Origin: Spirosoma sp. KUDC1026
Lineage (GTDB): Bacteria > Bacteroidota > Bacteroidia > Cytophagales > Spirosomataceae
DNA: 64,000 bases
NCBI RefSeq assembly: GCF_013375035.1
Contig: NZ_CP056032.1
Span: 5,702,001-5,766,000, forward strand
Reading direction: 5' to 3'
Positions 43,927 to 50,917 of the stretch are shown here, piece by piece (positions within the stretch are counted from its first letter, which is position 1; each line of letters begins with the position of its first letter). Both the position numbers and the translations under genes were made by a program. The notes beneath the pieces were generated by a model. The model did no database searches. It was not told the origin of the DNA and saw only the letters and a list, made by a program, of their open reading frames with translations.

Positions 43927-44922
43927 ATGCACAAACTCTTCAACACTGCTCTGATTGCCAGTCTCCTGTTCCTGGCAGGCTGCTTGGATCACCGCGAATT
44001 GACCTCCCCTTCTCAACTCCGGGTAGAAGACTACGCCACCGGTCTGGCGGGTCCTCTTGGTATGGCTATGGACCCCAAAGGTCAGCTCTGGGTTACGGAA
44101 GTAGCCACCGGGCGGGTTTCTGTTGTTACGCCCGACGGAAAGAGTTATCCCGCTATTACCGGATTTACGGTTGCCCTGAGTCCGGAAAACATGCCCGACG
44201 GTCTCAATCACCTGGCCTATCGCGACGGCTGGCTGTACATTTTGCATGGCGTCGACGATAAGCTGTACAAAGTGAACGTCAGTTCGTTCAAACCCGGCGA
44301 TCAGCCGATGATGGCCAGCAGCCTGGCCAGCGAGCCTATCGGCCAGTTTGTCGTCGACTATAAGTTTGCGGAAGATACCGGCGAGTCGAACCTGTATAAC
44401 CTCACGTTTGCGCCCAACGGCGACATGTTTATTGCCGACGCAGCCGCCAATGCCGTTATTAAACGGACGCCATCTGGCACACTGAGCGTTTTAGCCCCCA
44501 TTCCGGGAATACCGAATCCGACGGCGGTTGGCCCACCCAACGTGCAGGCGGTACCCACCGGCGTGGCATTCGACGGGCAGAAACTGCTGGTAACAACGCT
44601 GCTTGGCTTTCCTTTTCCAGCGGGTAAAGCCCGGATTTATCAAGTTGACATGGCTGGCAACGTATCATTGTTTCAGGAAGGTTATACCAGCTTAGTCGAT
44701 ATTCTGCTGGGCGCCGACAAACGACCAATCGTTCTGAGCGTAGCGCAGTTTGGCCAGATGGGTCCAACGCCGAACACAGGTACGATTACCCAGTTTGCCA
44801 GCGGGCAAAACACTACGTTGCTCAGCGGCCTGAACCTACCGACCGATCTGGAAGCCGGAGCCGCCAACACGTTTTATATGACTAGCCTGGGTTCGGGTAA
44901 AATCCAGAAGATTACGTATTAA
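43927..44922 (+). CDS. ScyD/ScyE-like beta-propeller lipoprotein
   Basis: 331 residues with a lipobox (LFLAGC, Cys19). The mature part has repeated strands of an NHL/SMP30-type beta-propeller with motifs GLAGPLGMAMDPKGQLWVTEVATGRV, NLYNLTFAPNGDMFIADAAANAVIKR and PTGVAFDGQKLLVTTL. ScyD/ScyE were first named in the scytonemin cluster of cyanobacteria, but homologues in other phyla have no known role. Alone: a terminator follows and the upstream gene (comM) is codirectional 147 bp away. Confidence 0.8.
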   Translation: MHKLFNTALIASLLFLAGCLDHRELTSPSQLRVEDYATGLAGPLGMAMDPKGQLWVTEVATGRVSVVTPDGKSYPAITGFTVALSPENMPDGLNHLAYRDGWLYILHGVDDKLYKVNVSSFKPGDQPMMASSLASEPIGQFVVDYKFAEDTGESNLYNLTFAPNGDMFIADAAANAVIKRTPSGTLSVLAPIPGIPNPTAVGPPNVQAVPTGVAFDGQKLLVTTLLGFPFPAGKARIYQVDMAGNVSLFQEGYTSLVDILLGADKRPIVLSVAQFGQMGPTPNTGTITQFASGQNTTLLSGLNLPTDLEAGAANTFYMTSLGSGKIQKITY

Positions 44923-44947
44923 CCCGTTCCAGTTGTTAGTTTTTATC

Positions 44948-44988
44948 GTGCCGACGTCTTATAAGAAGAACGTCGGCACTTTTTTTTT
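44948..44988 (+). terminator. Rho-independent terminator after the beta-propeller gene
   Basis: GTGCCGACGT (44948-44957) pairs with ACGTCGGCAC (44970-44979), followed by nine T. Confidence 0.9.
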
Positions 44989-45356
44989 CGGGATTTACGG
45001 AACGTGAGTAGCGTTATTCTGGTACCAACAAATGTTGCCTTATGCATCTGAAGCTTGAGACCCAACTCCACGATTGACCGATACAAATAGGGTGCTTACG
45101 ATTTTTTCGTCTGCCCGTTAAACTTGTTTTGTTCCTGCGGCCTTCCGTGAAGCCGAGCCCGTCAGGGCAATTCGCTTTGAACCTTACGCAGACGACGATG
45201 TACTCGCTAATTTCTTCACGAATGTTCGTGATAGCAGCCAGGAAATTTCGGCTAAAGCAGGAGTTGAGAAGAGCAGTACTACTGGTACGTTAGAAAAATA
45301 CACGTAAGTATATTTACCTGATAGTCAGACTTTTTTCACAGCAATTGGGGAGTTTG

Positions 45357-45388
45357 TTGACCATTTCGGTTAGAAATTCTTATTTTTG
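45357..45388 (+). promoter_or_regulatory. Promoter of the OmpA-like gene
   Basis: TTG at 45357-45359, a 21-nt spacer and TATTTTTG at 45381-45388, a full match to TTG-N(19-21)-TAnnTTTG. Transcript would start near 45395 and leave a leader of about 80 nt before the ATG at 45474. Confidence 0.65.
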
Positions 45389-45473
45389 TGGAATGGTTTA
45401 GCCTGCTCACTGGGGTGAATACCAGTCAAACCTAACTTTTCGTTACCCTTCTAACAAGTCCAAAATTAATTGT

Positions 45474-46343
45474 ATGAAACGCGTATTAGTAGTTTTTGCC
45501 GCCGTGGCTATGCTTTCTTCCTGTGGTAGTAAGAAACGGTTGGCTGAAATCAAATCTCTTCAAGAAGCCCGCGATAAAGCAGTAGCTTCCTTAAATGATT
45601 GTGATCAGCGTACGGCTGACCTGCGTTCGCAACTGACAACAAAAGACGCTGACCTGCAAGGCAAAACGAAGCAGGTTGGTGATTTACAAGCCCAGATTGA
45701 TTACCTGAAAAAGACAAATACCAACCTGCTCGACCGCATGTCGGATCTGTCGATTGTAAGTAAGTCTGGCGCCGAGAGTATCAAAAAGTCGCTCGAAACG
45801 CTGAATGAGCAAACCAAATACACCAATAACCTGAACGCATCGATTCAGCGGAAGGACTCGATCAACCTGGCGCTGGTTATGAACCTGAAACGGTCGCTGG
45901 ACGATGTAAATGATCAGGACGTAACGGTTGAGGTAAAGAAAGGGGTTGTGTATGTATCGATCTCCGACAAACTGCTGTTCCGTTCGGGTAGCTACGATAT
46001 CACCACGCGCGCCGAGAACGTACTGGGCAAAGTAGCCAAAGTTGTTAACGACCACAAAGAGCTGGACATCTTGGTAGAAGGCCATACGGATGCTGTCCCC
46101 ATTTCGACGGCGTCGATCAAAGACAACTGGGACCTGAGTGCTCTGCGGGCTACGTCGGTTGTCCGGACGCTGCAAACCAAATTTGGTGTATCGCCAGAAC
46201 GGATGACGGCCGGTGGCCGCTCGGAGTTTTCGCCAAAAGATGACAACTCTACGTCGGTTGGTCGTCAGCAAAACCGCCGGACGGAGATCATCATCACGCC
46301 GAAACTCGATCAGTTCTTTAACCTGCTGTCGAACGGTAAATAA
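45474..46343 (+). CDS. OmpA/MotB-domain lipoprotein
   Basis: 289 residues. Lipobox LSSC (Cys17). A coiled-coil region (about 25-120; QLTTKDADLQGKTKQVGDLQAQIDYLK) leads to the OmpA C-terminal peptidoglycan-binding domain (about 140-280): the LLFRSGSYDITTRAENVLGKVA strand, VEGHTDAVPI, RATSVVRTLQTKFGV and GRSEFSPKDDN...RQQNRRTEIII. It would tie the outer membrane to the wall, like Pal or OmpA-type proteins. It has its own promoter and a perfect palindrome terminator. Confidence 0.92.
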   Translation: MKRVLVVFAAVAMLSSCGSKKRLAEIKSLQEARDKAVASLNDCDQRTADLRSQLTTKDADLQGKTKQVGDLQAQIDYLKKTNTNLLDRMSDLSIVSKSGAESIKKSLETLNEQTKYTNNLNASIQRKDSINLALVMNLKRSLDDVNDQDVTVEVKKGVVYVSISDKLLFRSGSYDITTRAENVLGKVAKVVNDHKELDILVEGHTDAVPISTASIKDNWDLSALRATSVVRTLQTKFGVSPERMTAGGRSEFSPKDDNSTSVGRQQNRRTEIIITPKLDQFFNLLSNGK

Positions 46344-46350
46344 TCAATTG

Positions 46351-46414
46351 AATCACTTAATATGAAAAAGCCCCGCTGGCAATTGCCAGCGGGGCTTTTT
46401 CATATTAAGTGATT
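46351..46414. terminator. 64-bp perfect palindrome, bidirectional terminator
   Basis: The left 32 bases (46351-46382) are the exact reverse complement of the right 32 (46383-46414), centre CAATTG at 46380-46385. The GC-rich inner part (GCCCCGCTGGC) is flanked by A/T runs on both sides, so it can terminate both convergent genes. Far longer than usual. Confidence 0.92.
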
Positions 46415-46417
46415 GCG

Positions 46418-47188
46418 TTATAGCTTATCTTCTTCTTTCGTTTTTGGCTCGTCCGTATCAACCGAGGAAGCCGACGTGACAGTGTTATCGTCGGGCTCAG
46501 TGGACGGCGCCTTTTCCCCTTCTTCAGCCAGATACTCGGTTGTTGGTAATACTTCAGCTTCAGTAGCATCCGGGCCAGACGCAGGTAGCAACCCGCCCTC
46601 TGCCGATTGCTCACCAAAGAAACGACGCTGGAAAAACAGGATGATACAAACCCCAATGAAGATACAGGCATCGGCCACGTTGAAGATCGGCGTCGAATAA
46701 TATTGTCCTCCCCATACCGGTACCCATTCGGGAATAAAACCTTCCCAGACGTCAATAAAGATCATATCGATCACCTGCCCATGAAACCAGGGCGTTGGAG
46801 AACCATAGGGTGCGTTATTCAGAAAAACCCCGTAGAACGTACTATCAATCACATTGCCGACAGCTCCGGCCAGAATCATCGCCATCGCCCAGAGTAGACC
46901 ATTGGGAGCGCCCCGATGCGCCAGGTACACCAGGTAATAGCCAATGCCTACCATAGCAAACAGGCGGAAAACGCTCAGCAATAATTTGCCGTACTCGTAG
47001 CCTAACTGCATACCAAAGGCCATACCCGGATTCAGTACGTAGTGCAGCTTAAACCAGTCGCCAATCAGATTGATCTGACCCGCAAAGCCGGGAGCCATGT
47101 AGTAATGAACGCCCAGCTTAACGCCCTGATCCACGGCAATCAGCAGTAAGGTCAGTAAAAAAAACTTAAGGGGATTTTTCTGAATCAT
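46418..47188 (-). CDS. lspA: Lipoprotein signal peptidase (signal peptidase II) with acidic tail
   Basis: 256 residues. Aspartyl peptidase that cuts lipoprotein signal peptides at the lipobox. The catalytic Asp pair is in AGAVGNVIDSTFYG and TPIFNVADACIFIG; LLLIAVDQGVKL and HYVLNPGMAFGM are further family segments, with four membrane helices. The last about 60 residues after the fourth helix are an acidic, Pro/Ser/Thr/Glu-rich extension (EEGEKAPSTEPDD ...) not in standard LspA of about 160-170. An internal loop (FIPEWVPVWGGQYY) is also longer than in E. coli. Confidence 0.93.
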   Translation of the reverse strand: MIQKNPLKFFLLTLLLIAVDQGVKLGVHYYMAPGFAGQINLIGDWFKLHYVLNPGMAFGMQLGYEYGKLLLSVFRLFAMVGIGYYLVYLAHRGAPNGLLWAMAMILAGAVGNVIDSTFYGVFLNNAPYGSPTPWFHGQVIDMIFIDVWEGFIPEWVPVWGGQYYSTPIFNVADACIFIGVCIILFFQRRFFGEQSAEGGLLPASGPDATEAEVLPTTEYLAEEGEKAPSTEPDDNTVTSASSVDTDEPKTKEEDKL

Positions 47189-47323
47189 GATGCAAAGATA
47201 GAAGACCCAGCCTGATAGGTACTAAAAGAAATACGGAGGGTCTGGCGTCGGCGTTGATCCGGGAAAGTCCGTCGATCAGCTCCGGCAACCATGCCCTCCG
47301 TATGTGCGTATCTGTACGATAAA

Positions 47324-48583
47324 TTACTTGCAGCTTTTACGCCGGCACAACTCGTTAGCGACCAGCGTGAATTCCCGGCTGCTCTGACCAGCAATAGACT
47401 TGTTCTCGTCGGCTCGCCGGAATAGATATGGCATTACCGCTTCAACAGGACCGTAAGGTACGTATTTCGCCACATTGTAGTCAGCACTGGCCAGGTTGTA
47501 CGAAATGTTATCGCTCATGCCCAGCAGCTGGGCAAAGTAAACGTGCGGATCATTCGCGGGAATACCCATTTCCTGCATCCGCCGAACACAGTACTGACAG
47601 CTGTACTCGTTGTGCGTACCCAGGCAGATCGACAGGACATCCCGGTTTTCCAGCGCGTAATCAATAGCCGCGTTGAAATCACGATCTGTATCCTCTTTCG
47701 TCGCCTGGATGGGATCCTGGTACTCGTCTTCGTGCGAGCGTACCCGTTCCTTTTCCATGTAAGCACCCCGAACCAGCTTGGCCCCCAAGTAGTATCCTTT
47801 GGCACGCGCTTCTTCAGTATCGCGACGCAGGTGAGCCAAACTTTCCCAGCGGTACATCTGATACGTATTATAAACAATAGGCCGCTCGTGGTTATAGCGA
47901 TCCATCATCTCATACGAGAGCGTATCGATGGTATCCTGAATCCAGCTTTCTTCGGCGTCGATAAAGATCCGCACGTTCCGCTCGTGAGCCCGGCGACATA
48001 ACGTATCGACCCGCTTCAGCACCCGGTCAAATTCGGCTTTCTGCTCTTTATTAAGCGAGTCGCCAATCTGTACGGCTTCCAGTAATTCGGTCGATGCCAG
48101 TCCGGTTACTTTGAAAACAGAGAAGGGAATATCAGTCGCTTCGCTGGCGCGCTCGATGGTACGCAGAATCTCGAGCGTGGTTTCATCAAAGCTTTTTTCG
48201 GTTTCTTCCCCCTCGACCGAATAGTCGAGAATGGTCCCGATATGAGCCTTGTGCAGTTGCTGGATGGTGTGCTCCGAATCGCGGATGCTCTCGCCCCCGC
48301 AGAACTGCTCAAAAATGGTATTCTTAATAAGGAATTTGATGGGGAGATGTAAACGCAGGGCGATCTTTATGAAAAAAGTCCCTAAATTTACCAGCCATCC
48401 CTTATTCATCAACGCAAATAACCAGTAGGTCTTTCGAAGTTTGGAATTCGACTGGGCAGAAAAGGCAATCGAAGTGTCTTCAAATGAAACTGGCACTGCT
48501 TCCGTTGGCCGTTCGACGGTTTCCGGAAAAAGATTACTTCGGTTCGACATATCAGTGCTCCGTTTTGACGGTGCTACTTCCAT
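47324..48583 (-). CDS. Proline dehydrogenase
   Basis: 419 residues. FAD enzyme that oxidises proline to pyrroline-5-carboxylate and gives electrons to the quinone pool. Landmarks are the (beta/alpha)8 barrel segments ARNVRIFIDAEESW-like NVRIFIDAEESW, GAKLVRGAYMEKERVR, LSICLGTHNEYSC and YFAQLLGMSDNI, ending in the YNVAKYVPYGPVEAVMPYLFRRA block. No P5C dehydrogenase domain, so it is a monofunctional ProDH. N-terminal about 100 residues, partly hydrophobic, could be a membrane-contact part. Start at 48583 kept; a Met at residue 12 is possible. Confidence 0.92.
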   Translation of the reverse strand: MEVAPSKRSTDMSNRSNLFPETVERPTEAVPVSFEDTSIAFSAQSNSKLRKTYWLFALMNKGWLVNLGTFFIKIALRLHLPIKFLIKNTIFEQFCGGESIRDSEHTIQQLHKAHIGTILDYSVEGEETEKSFDETTLEILRTIERASEATDIPFSVFKVTGLASTELLEAVQIGDSLNKEQKAEFDRVLKRVDTLCRRAHERNVRIFIDAEESWIQDTIDTLSYEMMDRYNHERPIVYNTYQMYRWESLAHLRRDTEEARAKGYYLGAKLVRGAYMEKERVRSHEDEYQDPIQATKEDTDRDFNAAIDYALENRDVLSICLGTHNEYSCQYCVRRMQEMGIPANDPHVYFAQLLGMSDNISYNLASADYNVAKYVPYGPVEAVMPYLFRRADENKSIAGQSSREFTLVANELCRRKSCK

Positions 48584-48743
48584 AGCGTTAGGTGCGTGTC
48601 GGTTAACACGGTCGAAATATATAACGAAATTTCGGCCTATCCGTTAAGCTCACCGGCGCGGCTTGTTCGACAAATTAGAAACAACAGTAGAAAAATAAAG
48701 GAACTGACCTGAAAAACAGTCAATTCCCTTCGCAAATATACCA

Positions 48744-48751
48744 TAAATTTG
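48744..48751 (+). promoter_or_regulatory. Bacteroidota -7 element before aroG
   Basis: TAAATTTG matches TAnnTTTG exactly, 53 bp before the ATG at 48805. No clear TTG at the -33 position. Confidence 0.45.
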
Positions 48752-48804
48752 CATCAAAAAGTTCCTTATAGAGTACCTGGTTATTGACCAATTACGCGTT
48801 TTGT

Positions 48805-49908
48805 ATGAAAGTAGAATTAACCGTAGAACCGCTTGGATCCTGGATAGATACCAACGGCAAACCTCTGATTATCGCTGGTCCGTGTAGCGCTGAAACCGAA
48901 GACCAGTTAGTGGAAACTGCCCGTCAGTTGAAAGAGCTGAACGCGGTGCATGTGATTCGGGCGGGTGTATGGAAACCCCGTACCCGGCCGGGCAGCTTCG
49001 AGGGTATGGGCGAAGCCGCTCTCCCCTGGATTCAGCGGGCGAAGGCGGAAACGGGTCTGCCGTTTGCCGTTGAAGTAGCGACGCCGGAACACATTGAGCT
49101 GGCGTTGAAATACGGTGTTGATATTTTGTGGGTGGGTGCCCGGACAACGGTAAACCCATTCAACGTTCAGGAGATTGCCGATGCCCTGCGTGGCGTTGAC
49201 GTACCTGTACTGGTTAAAAACCCGGTTAATCCGGATCTGGCCCTGTGGGTCGGTGCTTTCGAGCGTCTTGCCGGAGCCGGCATCACGAAACTGGGCGCTA
49301 TTCACCGCGGATTTGCGACGGGCGAAGCGACCAAGTACCGGAACGTACCGATGTGGCAGATGGCCATCGAACTGAAATCGATTTTCCCACAACTGCCAAT
49401 CATTGGCGATCCCAGCCACATGGCCGGTAAGCGGGCCTACCTCAACGAACTGGCGCAGATGGCGATGGACCTCAACTACGACGGTCTGATCGTTGAATCG
49501 CATATCGATCCCGATAAAGCATGGAGTGATGCTGCTCAGCAACTGACACCTGCCGCGTTCGGTGAAATGCTCGATCATCTGCAGATCCGCCAGGTTGAAT
49601 CACAGAATCTGGAATTTCAGAGCGTAATGGAGCAAAGCCGTCGGAACATCGACAACGTTGACCGGCAGATCGTTGAGATGCTGGCGGCCCGGATGGCACT
49701 GGTTGAACGCCTGGCTGAGTACAAACGGGATAATAACGTTACGTTGTTCCAGCCTGATCGCTGGAAAGAAATCCTGCAATCGCGGGCCGACCTGGGTAAG
49801 AAACTGAATCTGTATCCAGAAGTAGTGGAAGAGATTTACAAAATCATCCACATGGAGTCGATCCGGAAGCAGACCGAAATCATGAACAGCTCGGTGCAGA
49901 ACGCCTAA
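48805..49908 (+). CDS. aroG: Bifunctional 3-deoxy-7-phosphoheptulonate synthase / chorismate mutase type II
   Basis: 367 residues from ATG 48805; an earlier TTG at 48784 adds seven codons and is rejected. The DAHP synthase part (about 1-265) has IAGPCSAET, VHVIRAGVWKPRTRPGSFEG, DILWVGARTTVNPFNVQEIADAL and VPVLVKNPVNPDLALWVGA. The C-terminal about 95 residues are an AroQ-type chorismate mutase (RRNIDNVDRQIVEMLAARMALVERLAEYKRD, EEIYKIIHMESIRKQ). The fusion is common in Bacteroidota and links the first step of the shikimate pathway to phenylalanine/tyrosine synthesis, letting prephenate-type signals feed back (inference). Confidence 0.93.
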   Translation: MKVELTVEPLGSWIDTNGKPLIIAGPCSAETEDQLVETARQLKELNAVHVIRAGVWKPRTRPGSFEGMGEAALPWIQRAKAETGLPFAVEVATPEHIELALKYGVDILWVGARTTVNPFNVQEIADALRGVDVPVLVKNPVNPDLALWVGAFERLAGAGITKLGAIHRGFATGEATKYRNVPMWQMAIELKSIFPQLPIIGDPSHMAGKRAYLNELAQMAMDLNYDGLIVESHIDPDKAWSDAAQQLTPAAFGEMLDHLQIRQVESQNLEFQSVMEQSRRNIDNVDRQIVEMLAARMALVERLAEYKRDNNVTLFQPDRWKEILQSRADLGKKLNLYPEVVEEIYKIIHMESIRKQTEIMNSSVQNA

Positions 49909-49927
49909 ACCGAACGCTGGTTTTGTC

Positions 49928-49965
49928 AAATCCCTCAGTTCGGCACGAACTGAGGGATTTTTTGT
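49928..49965. terminator. Terminator between aroG and the DUF4249 gene
   Basis: 15-bp perfect stem, AAATCCCTCAGTTCG (49928-49942) with CGAACTGAGGGATTT (49946-49960), three-nt loop, T-rich on the plus side. Confidence 0.85.
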
Positions 49966-49987
49966 TGCTACTGGCCCAGACAAAGCT

Positions 49988-50917
49988 TCACCGGCTTACC
50001 CTCAGTCGCATGGTGGAGCGGTTATAGCCCGCAAAGCACCCCAGCCCACCTTGTATGTTAGACGGAATAAGCACCGGCTCGGCAAAGGGATTACCGGACG
50101 ACTGCGCCTGCAGCCCCGCGGCAGTCTGGTACTGGTAATACGTTTTCTCGATATTCAGCAGGTTGACCGTAACAATTGCATCCCGGAACCGGCTCGAAAA
50201 ACTACGCTGGGCCGCCGGGCTATTAACGTCGATTCGGCTGATATACGCCCGTTCCGAAAAGATCTGGTCCCCGTCCCGGTTCTCGTCAGATTGCAGACTC
50301 CCGTTCGCGGCATCAAAGCGGACGTTACGGTACTCCCGACGACCGGCCGAGTCGGCATTAATGAACTGAAACAAACCGGTTAGCTGATAGTAGTTTGCCT
50401 GATTCGGCTGGTCGGTCCAGCTGGCGTGGACGTAGTAGCGTTTCTGTTGATTAAAGAATTGATTGATGATAGCCGAATCAAACGCAATACCATCCAGTCT
50501 GACAATACTGGGAATGGTACAGCTGCTTTCGGCCCGCTCACCACCAGGGGTCTGCACCACCAGTTTGTACGTCCGGCCGGCAATAATAGGCAGGAACCGG
50601 GCCTCAATGCTGTAATAGTCTGCCGTGTTGTTCTTATTATTCAGAGCAACTAATCGGCCACCTTCCTGAATGGTAACCACGGCGTTTTGAATGTTCTGGG
50701 TAGCGCCTGTATTAATGCTGTCGCCCAGCACCGTCCGGGAGCGGGATACCTTCACCGCCAGCACCGTGTCCTGCGGGGACAGGAAGCCCGTAACGACGAG
50801 TTTGCCCGACTCCCGGTTCAGAAACTCCGGGTTTACTTCCGTGCGCAGACTACCGCAGCCCGTTAGCAGGAACAAACAACCGATTAGCCACCAGCCGTAT
50901 TGTAGGTTCATGATCAA
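49988..50917 (-). CDS. DUF4249 family lipoprotein
   Basis: 309 residues with lipobox (LLTGC, Cys21; an in-frame Met at residue 3 is also possible). Fits the DUF4249 pattern: GKLVVTGFLSPQDTVLAVKVSRSRTVLGD, NAVVTIQEGGRLVAL and YKLVVQTPGGERAESSCTIPS. These lipoproteins are the regular partners of TonB-dependent receptors in Bacteroidota, probably as surface-exposed binding proteins like SusD in role but not in sequence. Its ATG overlaps the stop of the receptor gene (ATGA), so both are made from one message. Confidence 0.88.
   Translation of the reverse strand: MIMNLQYGWWLIGCLFLLTGCGSLRTEVNPEFLNRESGKLVVTGFLSPQDTVLAVKVSRSRTVLGDSINTGATQNIQNAVVTIQEGGRLVALNNKNNTADYYSIEARFLPIIAGRTYKLVVQTPGGERAESSCTIPSIVRLDGIAFDSAIINQFFNQQKRYYVHASWTDQPNQANYYQLTGLFQFINADSAGRREYRNVRFDAANGSLQSDENRDGDQIFSERAYISRIDVNSPAAQRSFSSRFRDAIVTVNLLNIEKTYYQYQTAAGLQAQSSGNPFAEPVLIPSNIQGGLGCFAGYNRSTMRLRVSR

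Larger units (their letters stand above)
44923..45473. other. Non-coding region upstream of the OmpA-like gene
   Basis: 551 bp. Contains a terminator (44948-44988), a frame of 61 codons without any start (45122-45307) that could be a gene relic, and a good promoter for the OmpA-like gene (45357-45388) with a leader of about 80 nt. No other RNA gene or repeat is seen. Confidence 0.6.

Noticed and set aside
45122..45307. 61-codon open frame before the OmpA-like gene
   Set aside because: Reads like protein in places (AIRFEPYADDDVLANFF) but has no start codon, no homology known to me and a short length. Could be a relic, not reported as a gene.
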